From: JBCDJG01 sp038748065
Lineage (GTDB): Bacteria; Pseudomonadota; Gammaproteobacteria; Pseudomonadales; Halieaceae
Assembly: GCA_038748065.1 (NCBI GenBank)
Contig: JBCDJG010000026.1
Coordinates: 1 to 64,000, forward strand
Length of the DNA stretch: 64,000 nucleotides
Direction: 5' to 3'
The position numbers and the translations under genes were made by a program. This document shows, piece by piece, positions 25,175 through 32,594 of this stretch. The notes beneath the pieces are model-generated. The model made no database searches. It saw only the letters and a list, made by a program, of their open reading frames with translations, and was not told the origin of the DNA. How positions within the stretch are numbered: position 1 is the stretch's first letter; each line of letters begins with the position of its first letter.

Positions 25175-26062
25175 TCACTGCCCTTGATTGAGCCCGTAAA
25201 CGTAGGCTGTGAGGATGTGAATCTTGTCCTCGCTGAGCGTATCGGCAAAAGCAGGCATCACGCCGTTACGACCCACGCGCAGGCTGTGCGCGATCTGCGC
25301 TTCACTGCCGCCGTAGAGCCAGATACCATTCGTCAGATTGGGTGCGCCAAGTGCATAGTTGCCTTTACCGTCGGCTCCGTGGCAGGCGGCGCAGTAGGTC
25401 TGGTAATGGGTTTCGCCTGCTGCCGCCATGGCGTCGTCGCGATCGCGTCCATTGAGCTCCAGCATGTAGGCCGTGACCTCTGCGATGCCCTTATCGCCCA
25501 AAATATCGCCCCAGGCCGGCATTGCCGCCATGCGACCCTGTACAAGCGTGGTCTTGATCGCATCTGCGCTGCCGCCGTAAATCCAGTCACCGTCGGTTAG
25601 ATTCGGGAAGCCGTAGCTACCCTTGGCATCCGCGCCGTGGCACTGTGCGCAGTTATTGCCGAAGATCCGCATGCCCATCTTGCGCACCGCCGGGTCTGTT
25701 GCAATTTCTTCTACTGAAAGAGCGAGATAGCGATCGCGCATGGCGCTGTAGCGTTCGTCTGCCTTGGCCACCTCGCGCTCGTGCTGCTGGACCTGCGTCC
25801 AGCCCAGTAGGCCCGGGAAGTTACCCATGCCCGGGTACATTGCCAGGTAGCCTATGCCCCAGACGATGGTTATCACGAACATGTAGAACCACCATGCGGG
25901 CAGTGGGTTTTCGAATTCTTCGATGCCGTCGTAGACGTGCCCGGTGGTCCGGTCATCCTTGTTGCCCTCATCGAGCTTTCGGTTGCCGAACAGGATCCAC
26001 GTGATTCCGATGAAGGTGGCCGCGGTCAGAACAATGACCCACGCACTCCAGAAACTAGCCAT
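25175..26062 (-). CDS. ccoP: cbb3-type cytochrome c oxidase subunit III (dihaem)
   Basis: A 295-residue membrane-anchored dihaem cytochrome c. Two N-terminal hydrophobic segments (1-25 and about 56-76) and then two cytochrome c domains with haem motifs CAQCHG (near 138) and CAACHG (near 222). It accepts electrons from soluble or membrane cytochromes and passes them to CcoO and CcoN. Its start overlaps the end of ccoQ by eight bases. Confidence 0.95.
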   Translation of the reverse strand: MASFWSAWVIVLTAATFIGITWILFGNRKLDEGNKDDRTTGHVYDGIEEFENPLPAWWFYMFVITIVWGIGYLAMYPGMGNFPGLLGWTQVQQHEREVAKADERYSAMRDRYLALSVEEIATDPAVRKMGMRIFGNNCAQCHGADAKGSYGFPNLTDGDWIYGGSADAIKTTLVQGRMAAMPAWGDILGDKGIAEVTAYMLELNGRDRDDAMAAAGETHYQTYCAACHGADGKGNYALGAPNLTNGIWLYGGSEAQIAHSLRVGRNGVMPAFADTLSEDKIHILTAYVYGLNQGQ

Positions 26063-26234
26063 TGCGAGCGTCCTCTTGCATGGTGCGTTGGTTCAGCTCT
26101 TCATCCGCAAATGGCAGGTTGGCGGCTTCATCGAAGCTCTGCTTGCGCTTGCTGCTGTAGGCCCAAACACATAAGCCCACGAAGGAGACAAACATGAATA
26201 GCGTGCTCAGTCCTCTCAGATCATTGATGTCCAT
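26055..26234 (-). CDS. ccoQ: cbb3-type oxidase subunit CcoQ
   Basis: A 59-residue protein: MDINDLRGLSTLFMFVSFVG begins a single membrane helix, followed by VWAYSSKRKQSFDEAANLPF, the usual CcoQ tail. CcoQ helps stabilise the assembled oxidase. Located between ccoO and ccoP; its stop overlaps the ccoP start. Confidence 0.93.
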   Translation of the reverse strand: MDINDLRGLSTLFMFVSFVGLCVWAYSSKRKQSFDEAANLPFADEELNQRTMQEDARNG

Positions 26235-26236
26235 GC

Positions 26237-26854
26237 CTAACGCCTCGTCTGAATGAGTGTGCCCAGCTGCTGCAGGTAAGCCACCATCGCATCTATTTCT
26301 TTTTTGCCCTCGACGAGCGCTGCAGCACCCTCGATATCCTCGTCTGTGTAGGGCACGCCGACGCGACGCAGGGCCGCCATCTTTTTGCCGGTCTTTGCGC
26401 TATCGATATCGTTGTCGAAGAGCCAGGGGAAGGCGGGCATATTGGATTCAGGAACGACATCCCGAGGGTTGTACATGTGGGCTCGATGCCAGTCATCGCT
26501 GTAGCGCTGCCCAACCCGGGCAAGGTCAGGCCCGGTCCGTTTGGAGCCCCAGAGGAAGGGGTGGTCATAAACGAACTCGCCTGCGACCGAATAGTGGCCA
26601 TAACGCTCGGTTTCTGATCGCAGCGGCCTGATCATCTGCGAGTGGCACGTGTTGCAGCCCTCGCGAATGTAGATGTCCCGCCCCTCTAACTCCAGCGCGC
26701 TGAGCGGCATCAGGCCTTCAATCGGTTCGTTGACCTGCTTGCCGAAAATCAGCGGAACCAGTTCGACCAATGTCCCAAAAAGTAGGGCGACGATCGTTAG
26801 AATAATCATCAGGCCGACGTTGGTCTCGATCTTTTGGTGCTTGCTCTCAGGCAT
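26237..26854 (-). CDS. ccoO: cbb3-type cytochrome c oxidase subunit II (monohaem)
   Basis: A 205-residue membrane-anchored cytochrome c. One N-terminal helix (VGLMIILTIVALLFGTLVEL) precedes the haem motif in IREGCNTCHSQMIRPL. The block RTGPDLARVGQRYSDDWH is typical of CcoO. The ATG at 26854 has AAGGAG at ideal spacing; an earlier in-frame ATG at 26908 overlaps ccoN and has no SD. Confidence 0.95.
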   Translation of the reverse strand: MPESKHQKIETNVGLMIILTIVALLFGTLVELVPLIFGKQVNEPIEGLMPLSALELEGRDIYIREGCNTCHSQMIRPLRSETERYGHYSVAGEFVYDHPFLWGSKRTGPDLARVGQRYSDDWHRAHMYNPRDVVPESNMPAFPWLFDNDIDSAKTGKKMAALRRVGVPYTDEDIEGAAALVEGKKEIDAMVAYLQQLGTLIQTRR

Positions 26855-26864
26855 GATCTTCTCC

Positions 26865-28304
26865 TTAAGCCGCCGCTGGAACAGTGGGTGCTGCCAGGGG
26901 TTCGACATCCTTGCGCGCCGTCATGTAGACGTTGTAGGCCATCACCAGCATGCCGCTAAAGAAGATGGCACCCCCGATTACGCGGACCAGGTATCCGGGG
27001 TAACTGGCGGAGACGCCCTCCACGAAGGTGTAGGTGAGCGTGCCATCCTGATTGTAGGCGCGCCACATGAGACCCTGGAGGATGCCGTTTACCCACATGG
27101 AGGCGATATATAGAACGGTCCCGATCGTGGACATCCAGAAGTGGGTGTTGATCAGAGAGACGCTATACATACGCTCTTTGGCAAAGAGAATCGGTATCAG
27201 GTGGTAGAGCGAGCCGATAGAAATCATCGCAACCCAGCCAAGCGCCCCGGAGTGCACGTGTCCGATCGTCCAGTCCGTGTAATGAGACAGCGAGTTCACG
27301 GTCTTGATCGACATCATTGGACCCTCGAAGGTCGACATCCCGTAAAAAGACAGGCTGACGATGAGAAACCTGAGGATTGGGTCATGGCGCAACTTATGCC
27401 ACGCGCCAGACAGGGTCATCATGCCGTTGATCATGCCGCCCCAGGAAGGCGCCAGCAGTATGATAGACATCACCATGCCCAGGCTCTGAGCCCAGTCGGG
27501 GAGGGCGGTGTAGTGCAGGTGGTGTGGGCCGGCCCAGATGTAAACAGCGACCAGCGCCCAGAAGTGAACAATACTCAGCCGATAGGAGTAAACCGGTCGC
27601 TCGGCCTGCTTCGGCACGAAATAATACATCATGCCCAGGAAGCCGGCGGTCAGGAAAAACCCGACGGCGTTATGGCCGTACCACCACTGCACCATGGCAT
27701 CCACGGTGCCTGCGTAGACCGAGTATGACTTGGTCAGTGAGACGGGCATCGCCAGGCTATTGATGATGTGCAAAATGGCAACCGCGATGATGAACGCGCC
27801 CAGGAACCAGTTCGCGACGTAAATATGCGGCGCTTTGCGCTTCATGATTGTGCCAAAGAAAACGATCGCGTAAGAGACCCATACCACCGCAATCAGTATA
27901 TCTATGGGCCACTCCAGTTCCGCGTACTCCTTGCCGGAGGTCCAGCCCATCGGAAACGAAATCGCGGCCAACAGAATAACCAGTTGCCAGCCCCAGAAGG
28001 TGAACGCGGCCAGTTGATCGGAGATCAGGCGCGCCTGGCAGGTGCGTTGGACGATGTAGTAGGACGTCGCAAAGAGCGCGCAGCCTCCGAACGCAAAGAT
28101 AACGGCGTTAGTGTGCAGCGGGCGCAGGCGTCCAAAGTGGAACCAGGGAAGGTCCATGTTCAGCGCCGGCCAGGCCATCTGAGCGGCAATAAGTACGCCG
28201 ACCAGCATGCCGACAATGCCCCACACCACGGTCATGATGGCGAATTGGCGCACAACCTTGTAGTTGTATGTTGGGTGTTCCAGGTTGGAATTCAGTTCGC
28301 TCAT
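26865..28304 (-). CDS. ccoN: cbb3-type cytochrome c oxidase subunit I
   Basis: A 479-residue, twelve-helix catalytic subunit that reduces oxygen at the haem b3-CuB centre. The low-spin haem and CuB histidines are in RPLHTNAVIFAFGG, WWYGHNAVGFFLTAG, WAGPHHLHYTALPDW and WTIGHVHSGALGWVAM. High oxygen affinity is the hallmark of this oxidase type. Follows the Yip1-family gene by 40 bases and is probably driven by the FNR-controlled promoter in front of that gene. Confidence 0.97.
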   Translation of the reverse strand: MSELNSNLEHPTYNYKVVRQFAIMTVVWGIVGMLVGVLIAAQMAWPALNMDLPWFHFGRLRPLHTNAVIFAFGGCALFATSYYIVQRTCQARLISDQLAAFTFWGWQLVILLAAISFPMGWTSGKEYAELEWPIDILIAVVWVSYAIVFFGTIMKRKAPHIYVANWFLGAFIIAVAILHIINSLAMPVSLTKSYSVYAGTVDAMVQWWYGHNAVGFFLTAGFLGMMYYFVPKQAERPVYSYRLSIVHFWALVAVYIWAGPHHLHYTALPDWAQSLGMVMSIILLAPSWGGMINGMMTLSGAWHKLRHDPILRFLIVSLSFYGMSTFEGPMMSIKTVNSLSHYTDWTIGHVHSGALGWVAMISIGSLYHLIPILFAKERMYSVSLINTHFWMSTIGTVLYIASMWVNGILQGLMWRAYNQDGTLTYTFVEGVSASYPGYLVRVIGGAIFFSGMLVMAYNVYMTARKDVEPLAAPTVPAAA

Positions 28305-28344
28305 GGTTCTGGTCCGTTGCGGCGAAGTTTCAGTTCAGGTCTGT

Positions 28345-28947
28345 TCAGTCGGTAAAGGCTGGCGCTGCGCCGTATTCCCAGAGAATCACCGAGCCGACCA
28401 TCAGGCAGATCAGGATGACCAGGGCTATGGCAAGTACGGCACTGGAAAACAGAAAACCTCGCTCCTCCGGGATGTCCATGACGATGGGTATACCCAGGTA
28501 GAGCAGGTAAACGGCCCAGCTCACGGCGCCAACGCCGATAAGCAAGTCTAGCCAAAGCAGGGGGTAGAAACCGACCATGCCGGTGATGAACAAAGGTGTC
28601 GCCGTCAGGCCCGCTATGACAATGCCCTTGGCGATTGATGAGTCGGCCCCGTAGGTCTCGGACATCCAGTGGATGAAGTAGCCAATGACGGCGACGCAGC
28701 CCACCATCGCCAGATAGAAGAGGATGCAGATCTGCCGGGCGCTGGCGGTTGTGAGCTTGATGGGCTCACCGTGTTCACCTACCGTCCAACCAATCTGTGT
28801 TGTGCCGTAGTACCAGGCGACGGCTGGCAGGATGGCAAAGATACAGGGATACAGTATCAGCGTGTTCAGTGATTTGTCTGGAAGCTTGGCGATGCTCTGC
28901 CATTGGCTACTGGGGCTAACCAGTAGGCCGATTGTATGCTGGATCAT
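28345..28947 (-). CDS. Yip1-family inner membrane protein
   Basis: A 200-residue protein with five predicted membrane helices and an N-terminal amphipathic segment (MIQHTIGLLVSPSSQWQSIA) typical of bacterial Yip1/DUF1282 proteins. Function is unknown. It lies between the FNR box and ccoN in the same direction, so it is probably the first gene of the oxidase operon, an uncommon arrangement. GGGAG lies nine bases before the ATG. Confidence 0.75.
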   Translation of the reverse strand: MIQHTIGLLVSPSSQWQSIAKLPDKSLNTLILYPCIFAILPAVAWYYGTTQIGWTVGEHGEPIKLTTASARQICILFYLAMVGCVAVIGYFIHWMSETYGADSSIAKGIVIAGLTATPLFITGMVGFYPLLWLDLLIGVGAVSWAVYLLYLGIPIVMDIPEERGFLFSSAVLAIALVILICLMVGSVILWEYGAAPAFTD

Positions 28948-28991
28948 TCTGAGCTGATCTCCCCCGCCGCATCAGTTTATATCGCAGTGCC

Positions 28992-29032
28992 ATTCTAGGA
29001 CGCTGTCGACAGAACACCTTGACCTGAGTCAA
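28992..29032 (-). promoter_or_regulatory. FNR-type class II promoter of the yip1-ccoNOQP operon
   Basis: The palindrome TTGACCTGAGTCAA at 29019-29032 fits the FNR/ANR box TTGAY-N4-RTCAA in both halves. On the minus strand a -10 TAGAAT lies at 28997-28992, which puts the box centre at about -40.5, the class II activation position. The box is 72 bases from the Yip1-family start and just downstream of fnr. Binding is predicted, not shown. Confidence 0.72.
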
Positions 29033-29056
29033 GGCCGCGCGAGGTGTAGGGCGGAC

Positions 29057-29827
29057 TTACTCCCCGATATTGGCCATGCCTTTAAGGCTGTCGGTGTCCA
29101 GAATTTCGATTTCTTTATTATCGACCCTGAGTATATGCAGCTTTTGCATGCGACTGAAGACGCGGCTCACGGTCTCGACGGTGAGCCCAAGATAGTTGCC
29201 GATGTCAACGCGTGACATCGGTAAGCGAAATTGTGTCGCGCTCAGCTTGCGGCGCGCATTGCGGGTGGAAATGCTCAACATCAATGCCGCAACGCGCTCA
29301 TCCGCAGAGTTTTTACTCAACAGGGTGATCAGCTGCTGGTCCTCGGTGATCTCACGGCTCATGAGCTGGAAAAAGTGGCGCTGCAGGCTGGGCATGGCGG
29401 AAGACAGCTGCTCCAGAGAGTTAAAGGGAATCTCGCAGATGGCGGACGTTTCCAGTGCTTTGGCTGAGGAGGCGTGGGTGTTGTTGCTGATGCCATCCAT
29501 GCCAAGGATTTCGCCGGGGAAGTAAAAGCCGGTAACCTGTTCGCGCCCGTCGTCGGTGGTCTTATAGGCCTTCAAGGTCCCTGAACGCACGGCATAAACC
29601 GACTGAAATTCGTCGCTCTCCCGGTAGAGGTGTTGATTTTTTTGCAGGGGTTTACTGCGCTGGATGATGCTGTCCAGTTGGTCAATATCGTCACTTTCAA
29701 GGGCCAGTGGCAGGCAAATGCTATTGAGGCGGCAGTTGCCGCAGTTGACCTGGTAGGAATGTGTGCAGGGCTGCAGTTCACCCTGATCTCCGTCGTTGGC
29801 AAGTGGCGCGGTCATGGCGGATTCCAT
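29057..29827 (-). CDS. fnr: oxygen-sensing transcription regulator Fnr/Anr
   Basis: A 256-residue CRP/FNR-family regulator. The [4Fe-4S] ligands are visible: VNCGNCRLNSICLPL gives the N-terminal Cys-x2-Cys-x5-Cys set and SAICEIPF supplies the fourth. A cyclic-nucleotide-like beta barrel (50-160) and a C-terminal winged helix (MSRVDIGNYLGLTVETVSRVFSRM, shown here in part) follow; the E..SR recognition pattern matches TTGAT-type sites. Start at 29827 (MESAMTAPL) gives the usual N-terminus before the cysteines; a longer frame to 29947 is unlikely. It sits between hemN and the oxidase operon, its likely targets. Confidence 0.93.
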   Translation of the reverse strand: MESAMTAPLANDGDQGELQPCTHSYQVNCGNCRLNSICLPLALESDDIDQLDSIIQRSKPLQKNQHLYRESDEFQSVYAVRSGTLKAYKTTDDGREQVTGFYFPGEILGMDGISNNTHASSAKALETSAICEIPFNSLEQLSSAMPSLQRHFFQLMSREITEDQQLITLLSKNSADERVAALMLSISTRNARRKLSATQFRLPMSRVDIGNYLGLTVETVSRVFSRMQKLHILRVDNKEIEILDTDSLKGMANIGE

Positions 29828-29885
29828 CGTCAGTGTAGAATTAGTATAGAGTAGTTTTCCCAAGGTCGAAACGAGAGAATAACCC

Positions 29886-31328
29886 TTAAATTGTTGCGGA
29901 AAATGCCTGAGAATCAATACCTTGGCCAGGTTTTGGCAGGTAGGCATCGAAGGGCATGCAGATGTTGCGCAGGAAGGGTCGGCCTTTCTCCGTCACAGCG
30001 ATTTCGGCCGGGCCGATGTGCAGGAGGTGGTCAGCTTCGAGCCTGCGCAGCGTTGTCAGGGCACTCTCAAAGTGCCGCTCGAAGTCCACCCCGAACTGCT
30101 CACGGCACTCACCGATATCCAGATGAAGCTGGCAGATGAGCGTCATGATGATATGCCGGCGCAGCTTGTCTTCGCTGGTCAGCTTGCAGCCCCGCGCGAT
30201 GGCAAGGTCGCCGCTCATGATACGAGCATAGTAAGCGTCGAGATGCCGCTCATTCTGCAGGTAGAAATCGCCAAGCTGGCTGATGGCGGACACGCCCAAG
30301 CCGAGAATGTCGTCCGCCATCTGCAGCGAATAACCCTGGAAGTTACGCTGTAGCCGACCCTCCAGCTGAGCCAGGGCCAGTTCGTCCTCGGGCAGCACAT
30401 AGTGATCCATTCCGATGTGCAGATACCCGGCGTCAGCCAGGGTAAGGCCAATCATTTGCTGCATCACCAGCTTCTCGTGCGCTTGGGGCAGTGTCATGCG
30501 GTCAATAGCGCGCTGGCTCAGGAAGCGTTCTGGCAGGTGCGCGTAGTTATAGCAGGCAATGCGGTCGGGCCGCAGGGCGATGACCTTTGCCAGGGTTTCG
30601 CTCATGGTCTGGCGACTTTGCTGCGGCAGGCCATAGATGAGGTCGAAGCTCAGTGATCGAAAGCTGTGGCGCCGTATGCGGTCCACGAGCGGAGCTACCA
30701 GGCTATAGGGTTGCGCCCGATTGATGGCCTTTTGCACCTTGGGGTCGAAATCCTGAATGCCGAGGCTGATGCGATTGAATCCCACCCCCTTTAGCAGAGC
30801 GATTCGGTCTAGGTCGATAGTTCTCGGATCGATCTCAACCGAGTACTCGCGATAGTCCTTATCCAGCAATCGAAAATTACTGGCCAGCAGATGCATCAGC
30901 TCTGTAATCTCAGCCTCGTCGAGGTAGGTTGGCGTGCCGCCACCCCAGTGCATCTGGGTAATGGGCCGAGTCCGGTGGTGTCCCACATGATCCGCCTGCA
31001 AAGCGATCTCCCGAGACAAATGGTCGAGATAGCGCCGGCCGGCACCGCTCTCGCGCGTGACAATTTTATTGCAGGCGCAGTAGTAGCAGATGTCCTGGCA
31101 AAACGGCACATGTACGTAGAGTGAAAGCGGCGAGCGCTGGTGATCACCCTTGCTCTTCTGCCACCGCTCATACTGATCGAGTGGGAAATCGTTTGTGAAC
31201 TGGGGTGCCGTTGGATAAGACGTATAACGCGGCCCCTGACTGGCATATTTTTGCGCCAGTGCCACTGCCTCTTGAGCCGCCTGGCTGAGCGCATCGCTGG
31301 CAAGCGCATCACGGGTCTGGTGGTTCAT
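29886..31328 (-). CDS. hemN: oxygen-independent coproporphyrinogen III oxidase
   Basis: A 480-residue radical SAM enzyme converting coproporphyrinogen III to protoporphyrinogen IX without oxygen. The cluster motif is VPFCQDICYYCACNK (Cys-x3-Cys-x2-Cys with the extra Cys typical of true HemN), the N-terminal RYTSYPTAPQF is conserved in HemN, and the HemN C-terminal domain follows (380-470). Length and these features separate it from the HemW/HutW paralogues. Preceded by its own FNR-type box. Confidence 0.95.
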   Translation of the reverse strand: MNHQTRDALASDALSQAAQEAVALAQKYASQGPRYTSYPTAPQFTNDFPLDQYERWQKSKGDHQRSPLSLYVHVPFCQDICYYCACNKIVTRESGAGRRYLDHLSREIALQADHVGHHRTRPITQMHWGGGTPTYLDEAEITELMHLLASNFRLLDKDYREYSVEIDPRTIDLDRIALLKGVGFNRISLGIQDFDPKVQKAINRAQPYSLVAPLVDRIRRHSFRSLSFDLIYGLPQQSRQTMSETLAKVIALRPDRIACYNYAHLPERFLSQRAIDRMTLPQAHEKLVMQQMIGLTLADAGYLHIGMDHYVLPEDELALAQLEGRLQRNFQGYSLQMADDILGLGVSAISQLGDFYLQNERHLDAYYARIMSGDLAIARGCKLTSEDKLRRHIIMTLICQLHLDIGECREQFGVDFERHFESALTTLRRLEADHLLHIGPAEIAVTEKGRPFLRNICMPFDAYLPKPGQGIDSQAFSATI

Positions 31329-31358
31329 CTGGGTAAAGCGTATTCGGAATTTGCCGGA

Positions 31359-31400
31359 ACCTTAGCAAAACCGCCGTGCTGAGGCCTTGATCCAGGTCAA
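31359..31400 (-). promoter_or_regulatory. FNR-type class II promoter of hemN
   Basis: TTGATCCAGGTCAA at 31387-31400 fits the FNR/ANR box. A weak -10 TAAGGT at 31364-31359 on the minus strand would place the box centre at -41.5, the canonical class II position, 58 bases in front of the hemN start. Confidence 0.68.
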
Positions 31401-31424
31401 GAGCAGCGGGCTGTAGCCACTGGC

Positions 31425-32588
31425 TCAGCCCAACGAGGCGACGCTGGTTAGCACCAGACGAACGAGTTCAGCCTGCCGTGATGCGCCGGTCTTGGCAAAA
31501 ATGGCCTTCAGCTGAGCCCGTGCAGTGTGCTGCGATATGCCCTGGGTTTCAGCCGCCTCGGCCAAACTCAGGCCCCGACTGAGTGAAATAGCGAGCCGGG
31601 TCTCTGCGGGTGTGAGGTCAAAAAGATCCCCGAGGGTTTGTTGCGAGGCGGACTCTCGCAACTCGGGGTCGCTGACGAAGACCGCTGCTGCGGGCACGGC
31701 CTGGCCCTCCATGCGCGCCGTGTCGGGAGGCGGCCGTACCACCAGCCCGAGGTCAGCTCGCCCGTCACCGCGAGCAACGCGCATAGCTCTAACCAGGGCG
31801 GCCTGGCCCTGTTGGTCTGCGTGAATGACCTCGTCGATCGCGGCCTGCAGCTTGCGGCCGCTGTCGCGGTTGGCCAGTAGCAGGCGCTGTTCGCGCAAAC
31901 CGATCGCGTCATCGCTTGCCAGCAGGCGCGCGGCGACGGCGTTGGTGTTGAGCACTCGGCCCTGTTCGTCGAGGATGATTGTTGCCACCGATAGTTGATC
32001 CACGGCGCCGGCGTAGATGTCGCGCTCGGAACGTGTGCGGCTGAGTTGCGCATACAAGCGAATGGCCTGCCGCAGGTGGGGTACGACGGCCTTGAGTAAA
32101 TCGCGCTGCGCTTTGTCAAAGCGGTCTTCCTGCCTGCGCCGGCCGAAGCGCAGCCGCGCCAGCATGCCGCCGGGTTCCCGCATATCAACCCCAAGAATCT
32201 GATACAGATCGATGGGCTGTAGGTAGTAGCGATAATAGTCACTCGCCTCCAGTTCGCGGTCACTGAGCAGGTCGTCGAGGCTTGTTACCGTATCCAGGCT
32301 GAGATTGATAAAGGGATCCAGGGAGAAAAACTGTTCGCGGTAGGCGGTCGCTTCCCAATCGTCTGAGTCGGCCAGTTCGCCGGGCTCTTGCTCGCTGCCC
32401 TCCGGTGGGCGGACGCAGTTAAGGATGACCCCGGGGTCGTCGTCGGTCGGCGGGCGTAGTACCAGCGAGGCCACCTGGGTATCAAGTATCTCTCGCAGCT
32501 GGAGCAGCGCGCTGGCAAAGGGCTGCTCCTCGAGGGGCCCCGCATATATCATCTGCAGGAGCTCGTCGTAGCGGGGTTCTACGAGCAT
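31425..32588 (-). CDS. LuxR-type helix-turn-helix regulator with an unrecognised sensor domain
   Basis: A 387-residue protein. The C-terminal 65 residues are a LuxR/GerE DNA-binding domain (LTPAETRLAISLSRG then GISQHTARAQLKAIFAKTG). The N-terminal 190 residues have no family I can name; residues about 200-310 (QLSVATIILDEQGRVLNTNA) look PAS-like. No autoinducer-binding or receiver-domain signature is visible, so the signal is unknown. It begins three bases after the stop of the DUF1631-GGDEF-EAL gene, so the two are surely co-transcribed. A GTG one codon upstream is an alternative start. Confidence 0.75.
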   Translation of the reverse strand: MLVEPRYDELLQMIYAGPLEEQPFASALLQLREILDTQVASLVLRPPTDDDPGVILNCVRPPEGSEQEPGELADSDDWEATAYREQFFSLDPFINLSLDTVTSLDDLLSDRELEASDYYRYYLQPIDLYQILGVDMREPGGMLARLRFGRRRQEDRFDKAQRDLLKAVVPHLRQAIRLYAQLSRTRSERDIYAGAVDQLSVATIILDEQGRVLNTNAVAARLLASDDAIGLREQRLLLANRDSGRKLQAAIDEVIHADQQGQAALVRAMRVARGDGRADLGLVVRPPPDTARMEGQAVPAAAVFVSDPELRESASQQTLGDLFDLTPAETRLAISLSRGLSLAEAAETQGISQHTARAQLKAIFAKTGASRQAELVRLVLTSVASLG

Positions 32589-32594
32589 CACGCG

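Noticed and set aside
27304..27317. TTGATCGACATCAT as a third FNR site
   Set aside because: It lies inside ccoN coding sequence and one half-site is imperfect.
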